From Variovorax sp. EL159 (GTDB taxonomy: Bacteria; Pseudomonadota; Gammaproteobacteria; Burkholderiales; Burkholderiaceae_C), in the NCBI RefSeq assembly GCF_900100965.1, contig NZ_FMUJ01000004.1, forward strand, positions 620,001 through 684,000: a DNA stretch of 64,000 nucleotides, given 5' to 3'. The notes beneath the pieces were generated by a model. The model did no database searches and was not told the DNA's origin. It saw nothing but the letters and a program-made list of their open reading frames with translations. Within the stretch, counting starts at the first letter, position 1. The number at the start of each line of letters is the position of its first letter. Shown one piece after another: positions 60,682 through 64,000 of this stretch. The position numbers were made by a program, and so were the translations under genes.

Positions 60682-61347
60682 ATGAACACCGATCACCTCT
60701 TTGGCATGGCCGCCGTGGCCTGCGCGCTCACCGTGTTCGGTTGCGCGTCCGTCGACAGCGCGGCCGACCTCGACAAGCTCACTGCCCAGGCATTGCAGCG
60801 CTCCTTCCGCGACCAGGGCATCGCCAAGGTCGACCGGCTGGTGCAGGACCCGGCCAACCTCGCCTGCAGCGAAGCCGATGCCAGCGGCAAGCCGCTCGAC
60901 GAGAAGACCGCGAAAGACATCGAGGCTGCCAACATGAAGACCATCCGCTGGCCCGCCGATGGCAAGTTCATCGGCGACTGGCGCGAAGGCGAAAAGCTCG
61001 CGCAGAACGGGCGCGGCCTGACCTGGACCGACCCGGCGCCCACGGCCACCACGTCGGTCAACGGCGGCAATTGCTACAACTGCCACCAGATATCGAAGGA
61101 AGAAATCTCCTTCGGCACGCTCGGCCCCAGCCTCTATCACTACGGCAAGCTGCGCGGCGTGAGCGATCCGGCCAGCGCGGCGGCCAAGCCCATCGTCGAA
61201 TACACCTGGGGCAAGCTGTGGAACGCGCGCGCCTACAACGCCTGCTCGAACATGCCGCGCGTCGGCCACGCCGGCATCCTCGACGAGAAGCAGATCCGCG
61301 ACGTCATGGGCCTGCTGCTCGACCCCCAGTCTCCCGTCAACCGCTGA
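60682..61347 (+). CDS. soxX: SoxX, monohaem cytochrome subunit of SoxAX
   Basis: 221 aa. Signal peptide with a lipobox-like VFGC (Cys21), so it may be membrane-tethered. Haem site C131-Y-N-C134-H135; conserved GNCYNCHQISKEEISFGTLGPSL and MPRVGHAGILDEKQIRDVMGLLLD with the axial Met. It is longer than the Paracoccus SoxX because of an N-terminal extension of about 80 residues. Follows soxA by 15 bp. Confidence 0.92.
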   Translation: MNTDHLFGMAAVACALTVFGCASVDSAADLDKLTAQALQRSFRDQGIAKVDRLVQDPANLACSEADASGKPLDEKTAKDIEAANMKTIRWPADGKFIGDWREGEKLAQNGRGLTWTDPAPTATTSVNGGNCYNCHQISKEEISFGTLGPSLYHYGKLRGVSDPASAAAKPIVEYTWGKLWNARAYNACSNMPRVGHAGILDEKQIRDVMGLLLDPQSPVNR

Positions 61348-61369
61348 CCGCACGGCGCTCATTTTTTCC

Positions 61370-63097
61370 ATGAATCTTTCCAAGCGCGAGTTCGTCCAGA
61401 TGCTCGGGGCCGGCGCCGTGGCCGGCATGGGCCTCGGCCGCTACGGCACTGCCGACGCGGCCGCCGGCCTCGACAGCATGTATGCGCTGCCGCGCTTCGG
61501 CAACGTGTCGATGCTGCACATGACCGATTGCCATGCGCAGCTCAAGCCGCTGTACTTTCGCGAGCCCGGCGTGAACATCGGCGTGGGCAACATGCGCGGC
61601 AAGGTGCCGCACCTGGTGGGCGAGCACCTGCTCAAGGCCGCGGGCGTGCCACCCGGCACGCGCATGGCGCATGCGCTCACGTACCTCGACTTCGACAAGG
61701 CCGCGCAACGCTACGGCAAGGTCGGCGGCTTCGCGCACCTTGCGACGCTGGTGAAGCAGCTCAAGGCCAGCCGGCCCGGCGCGCTGCTGCTCGATGGCGG
61801 CGACACCTGGCAGGGTTCGGCCACCTCGCTGTGGACGCAGGCGCAGGACATGGTCGATGCCTGCAAGCTGCTCGGCGTCGATGTCATGACGGGGCACTGG
61901 GAGTTCACCTATGGCATGGAGCGGGTGCAGCAGATCATCGAGAAAGACTTCGCCGGCAAGATCGAATTCGTCGCGCAGAACGTCAAGACCGCCGACTTCG
62001 GCGACCCGGTCTTCAAGCCCTATGTGATGCGCGAGATCAACGGCGTGCCCTGTGCCATCGTCGGCCAGGCCTTTCCGTACACGCCCATCGCCAACCCGCG
62101 CTACATGGTGGCCGACTGGACCTTCGGCATCCAGGACGACAACCTGCAGCGCGTGGTGAACGAGGCGCGTGCCAAGGGCGCGCAGGTGGTGGTCGTGCTC
62201 TCGCACAACGGCATGGACGTCGACCTGAAGATGGCCAGCCGCGTGACCGGCATCGACGCCATCCTCGGCGGCCACACGCACGACGGCACGCCGATGCCCA
62301 CGCTGGTGAGCAACGCGGGCGGCAAGACCATCGTGGTCAATGGCGGCTCCAACGGCAAGTTTCTCGGCGTGATCGACTTCGACGTCAAGGGCAAGAAGGT
62401 CAGCGACTTCCGCTACCGACTGCTGCCGGTGTTCTCCGACCTGATACCGGCCGACAAGGAAATGGATGCGCTCATCGCGCGCATCCGCGCGCCTTATGAA
62501 GCCAAGCTCTCGGAAACGCTCGCCCACACCGACGGCACGCTGTACCGGCGCGGCAACTTCAACGGCACCGGCGACCAGGTGCTGCTCGATGCGCTGATGG
62601 AAGTGCAAGACGCGCCCATCGCCTTTTCGCCCGGCTTCCGCTGGGGCACCTCGCTGCTGCCGGGCCAGCCCATCACGCGCGAATGGCTGATGGACATGAC
62701 GGCCACCACCTACTCGTACGCGACCGTGACGCAGATGACCGGCGAGACGCTCAAGACCGTGCTCGAAGACGTCTGCGACAACCTCTTCAACCCCGACCCC
62801 TACTACCAGCAGGGCGGCGACATGGTGCGCGTGGGCGGGCTGCAGTACACCTGCGACCCGACCGCAGGCATGGGCCAGCGCATCCAGGACATGCGCCTGG
62901 GCGGCAAGCCCATCGAAGCGAGCCGCACCTACAAGGTCGCGGGCTGGGCGCCGGTGAGCGAAGAAGCGCGCACGGCCGGCAACAAGCCGGTGTGGGAAGT
63001 GATCGAGCCGTGGCTGAAGTCGCGCAAGGTGATCTCCACGCGCCGGCTCGACGAACCCGTGCTGAAGAACGTCGCACCGAATCCCGGCCTGAGCTGA
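61370..63097 (+). CDS. soxB: thiosulfohydrolase SoxB
   Basis: 575 aa. 5'-nucleotidase-type dimanganese phosphoesterase fold: MLHMTDCHAQLKPLYFRE, LLLDGGDTWQGSATS, GVDVMTGHWEFTYG, VVVLSHNGMDVDL and AILGGHTHDGTP provide the metal ligands. It releases sulfate from the SoxY-bound S-sulfo group. The N-terminal export signal LSKREFVQMLGAGAVAG has Lys-Arg instead of Arg-Arg. Last sox structural gene of the operon, 22 bp after soxX. Confidence 0.95.
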   Translation: MNLSKREFVQMLGAGAVAGMGLGRYGTADAAAGLDSMYALPRFGNVSMLHMTDCHAQLKPLYFREPGVNIGVGNMRGKVPHLVGEHLLKAAGVPPGTRMAHALTYLDFDKAAQRYGKVGGFAHLATLVKQLKASRPGALLLDGGDTWQGSATSLWTQAQDMVDACKLLGVDVMTGHWEFTYGMERVQQIIEKDFAGKIEFVAQNVKTADFGDPVFKPYVMREINGVPCAIVGQAFPYTPIANPRYMVADWTFGIQDDNLQRVVNEARAKGAQVVVVLSHNGMDVDLKMASRVTGIDAILGGHTHDGTPMPTLVSNAGGKTIVVNGGSNGKFLGVIDFDVKGKKVSDFRYRLLPVFSDLIPADKEMDALIARIRAPYEAKLSETLAHTDGTLYRRGNFNGTGDQVLLDALMEVQDAPIAFSPGFRWGTSLLPGQPITREWLMDMTATTYSYATVTQMTGETLKTVLEDVCDNLFNPDPYYQQGGDMVRVGGLQYTCDPTAGMGQRIQDMRLGGKPIEASRTYKVAGWAPVSEEARTAGNKPVWEVIEPWLKSRKVISTRRLDEPVLKNVAPNPGLS

Positions 63098-63140
63098 ATC
63101 GAACCGGCGCTGCCGCGGGGCCGCTCCCTAGAATCGCGGC

Positions 63141-64000
63141 ATGTCCATTGAGCAGGTTTCTCTTCTCACGTCGCTCGCACTCGTGGCCGCCTTCGTGCTG
63201 TCGGCGGTGTTCGGCGCCGTGGCGCGGTCCACGCGCTTTTGCACCATGGGCGCGATCAGCGACGTGGTGAACCTGGGCGACTGGACGCGCGTGAAGCAAT
63301 GGGCCGCTGCCGGCGGCATCGCGCTGATCGGTTTCTCTGCGCTGGTCTTTGCCGGGCTGGTCGATCCGAACCAGACGCTGTATGCCTCGAACCGCATCCT
63401 CTGGCTGGCGGCGCTGGTCGGCGGCCTCCTGTTCGGCGCGGGCATGGTGCTGTCTTCGGGTTGCGGCAACAAGACGCTGGTGCGCCTGGGCGGCGGCAGC
63501 CTGAAGGCGCTGGTGGTGCTGCTGGTGATGGGCGTGTCGGCCTTCGCCACGCTCAAGGGCATCACCGCCGTGCTGCGCGTGGCCACCGTGGACAAGGTGC
63601 ATGTCGACATGGCGACCAATGCGTCGCTGCCCGACGTGCTGGCCGCGGCGCTGCAGGTGCATGGCCCGTCGCTGCGCCTTCTCATCGGCCTGGTCGTCGG
63701 TGGCGCACTGATCGCATGGGCTGCGTGGGGCCGTCGTGACACGCGCGACGTGCGCAGCCTTGTCGGCGGATTGCTGATCGGCCTGCTGGTCGTGGCGGCG
63801 TGGTGGCTCAGCGGCCACTGGGCCGTGGTCGACGAGCATCCGCTCACGCTGGAGCATGTCTTTCTTGCGACCAACTCCGGCCGCGCCGAGGCGCTGAGCT
63901 TCGTCACGCCGGTGGCCTATGCGCTCGACTGGCTGCTGTTCTACAGCGACGCCAACAAGCTGCTGACCCTGGGCATCGCATCGGTCGCTGGCGTGGTGGT
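63141..64000 (+). CDS. tsuA: YeeE/YedE (TsuA-like) thiosulfate/sulfur transporter, truncated by window end
   Basis: 286 codons are visible and the frame is open at base 64000. At least eight hydrophobic segments. The family motifs with conserved cysteines are TRFCTMGAISD (about residues 31-41) and SSGCGNKTLVRLGGGSLKAL (from about 110), as in TsuA/YeeE thiosulfate transporters and YedE sulfur-transport proteins. It follows soxB by 43 bp and fits uptake or movement of sulfur compounds across the inner membrane. Some annotations call this the sulfur-transport domain protein. Confidence 0.88.
   Translation, partial: MSIEQVSLLTSLALVAAFVLSAVFGAVARSTRFCTMGAISDVVNLGDWTRVKQWAAAGGIALIGFSALVFAGLVDPNQTLYASNRILWLAALVGGLLFGAGMVLSSGCGNKTLVRLGGGSLKALVVLLVMGVSAFATLKGITAVLRVATVDKVHVDMATNASLPDVLAAALQVHGPSLRLLIGLVVGGALIAWAAWGRRDTRDVRSLVGGLLIGLLVVAAWWLSGHWAVVDEHPLTLEHVFLATNSGRAEALSFVTPVAYALDWLLFYSDANKLLTLGIASVAGVV

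Overview
The window looks like chromosomal DNA of a Burkholderiales bacterium of the Comamonadaceae, most likely Variovorax or a close relative. The reasons are the high GC content, three Bug/TctC-type periplasmic receptors, liv-type transporters paired with acyl-CoA ligases, a CoA-dependent aromatic monooxygenase/reductase, and a sox cluster in the order C-D-Y-Z-A-X-B. This assignment is inference from gene content; no database was consulted. No tRNA, rRNA, CRISPR array, transposase, integrase or phage gene was seen.

Layout. 0-3.8 kb: minus-strand aromatic acyl-CoA operon (acyl-CoA dehydrogenase cut by the window edge, divergent crotonase, MarR regulator, 794-aa monooxygenase/ene-reductase fusion). 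3.9-5.5 kb: cyclopropane-fatty-acid-synthase-like methyltransferase and a DUF1840-like protein. 5.5-8.5 kb: a TctC receptor and a LysR/SDR divergent pair. 8.5-10.9 kb: MarR plus E1 alpha and beta of a 2-oxoacid/acetoin-type dehydrogenase. 10.9-11.3 kb: the only gene-free stretch above 300 bp, with the architecture of a DnaA-dependent replication origin. 11.3-13.3 kb: RidA-like protein, orphan NarL-type response regulator, serine hydrolase. 13.4-17.8 kb: xylose-type ABC importer with a ROK regulator and a matching operator. 17.8-23.1 kb: SDR/AraC pair, an AcoR-like regulator lacking an AAA+ domain, and a PQQ-dependent quinohaemoprotein alcohol dehydrogenase.

23.1-26.4 kb: a two-gene exported module of unknown function whose large gene carries an in-frame TAG. 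26.4-28.9 kb: a second TctC receptor and an M48 protease fused to a pilin-like segment. 29.0-31.4 kb: two divergent citrate-synthase-like genes, one with an N-terminal DNA-binding domain. 31.5-43.6 kb: a membrane protein, a minus-strand operon of two acyl-CoA ligases around a complete LivGHMKF importer, a divergent Crp/Fnr regulator, a small unknown gene, an SDR and another small unknown gene. 43.8-47.8 kb: B3-type metallo-beta-lactamase-fold protein, third TctC receptor, VOC protein, Fe-superoxide dismutase, Fe-S-type HTH regulator. 47.8-53.5 kb: RND efflux operon. 53.7-64 kb: ArsR-type regulator and a full sulfur-oxidation locus (DsrE-like, SoxH-like, thioredoxin-like, cytochrome c, soxCDYZAXB, TsuA/YeeE transporter cut by the window edge).

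How the genes fit together. The left part and the liv region serve uptake and CoA activation of organic acids followed by CoA-thioester catabolism. The xylose, PQQ-alcohol and TctC genes broaden carbon use. The sox locus, with its own transporter, redox and regulatory genes, should give periplasmic thiosulfate oxidation to sulfate, because SoxCD is present. Two families of REPIN-like intergenic palindromes, two copies each, lie between genes at 28.9, 33.9, 38.3 and 43.7 kb.
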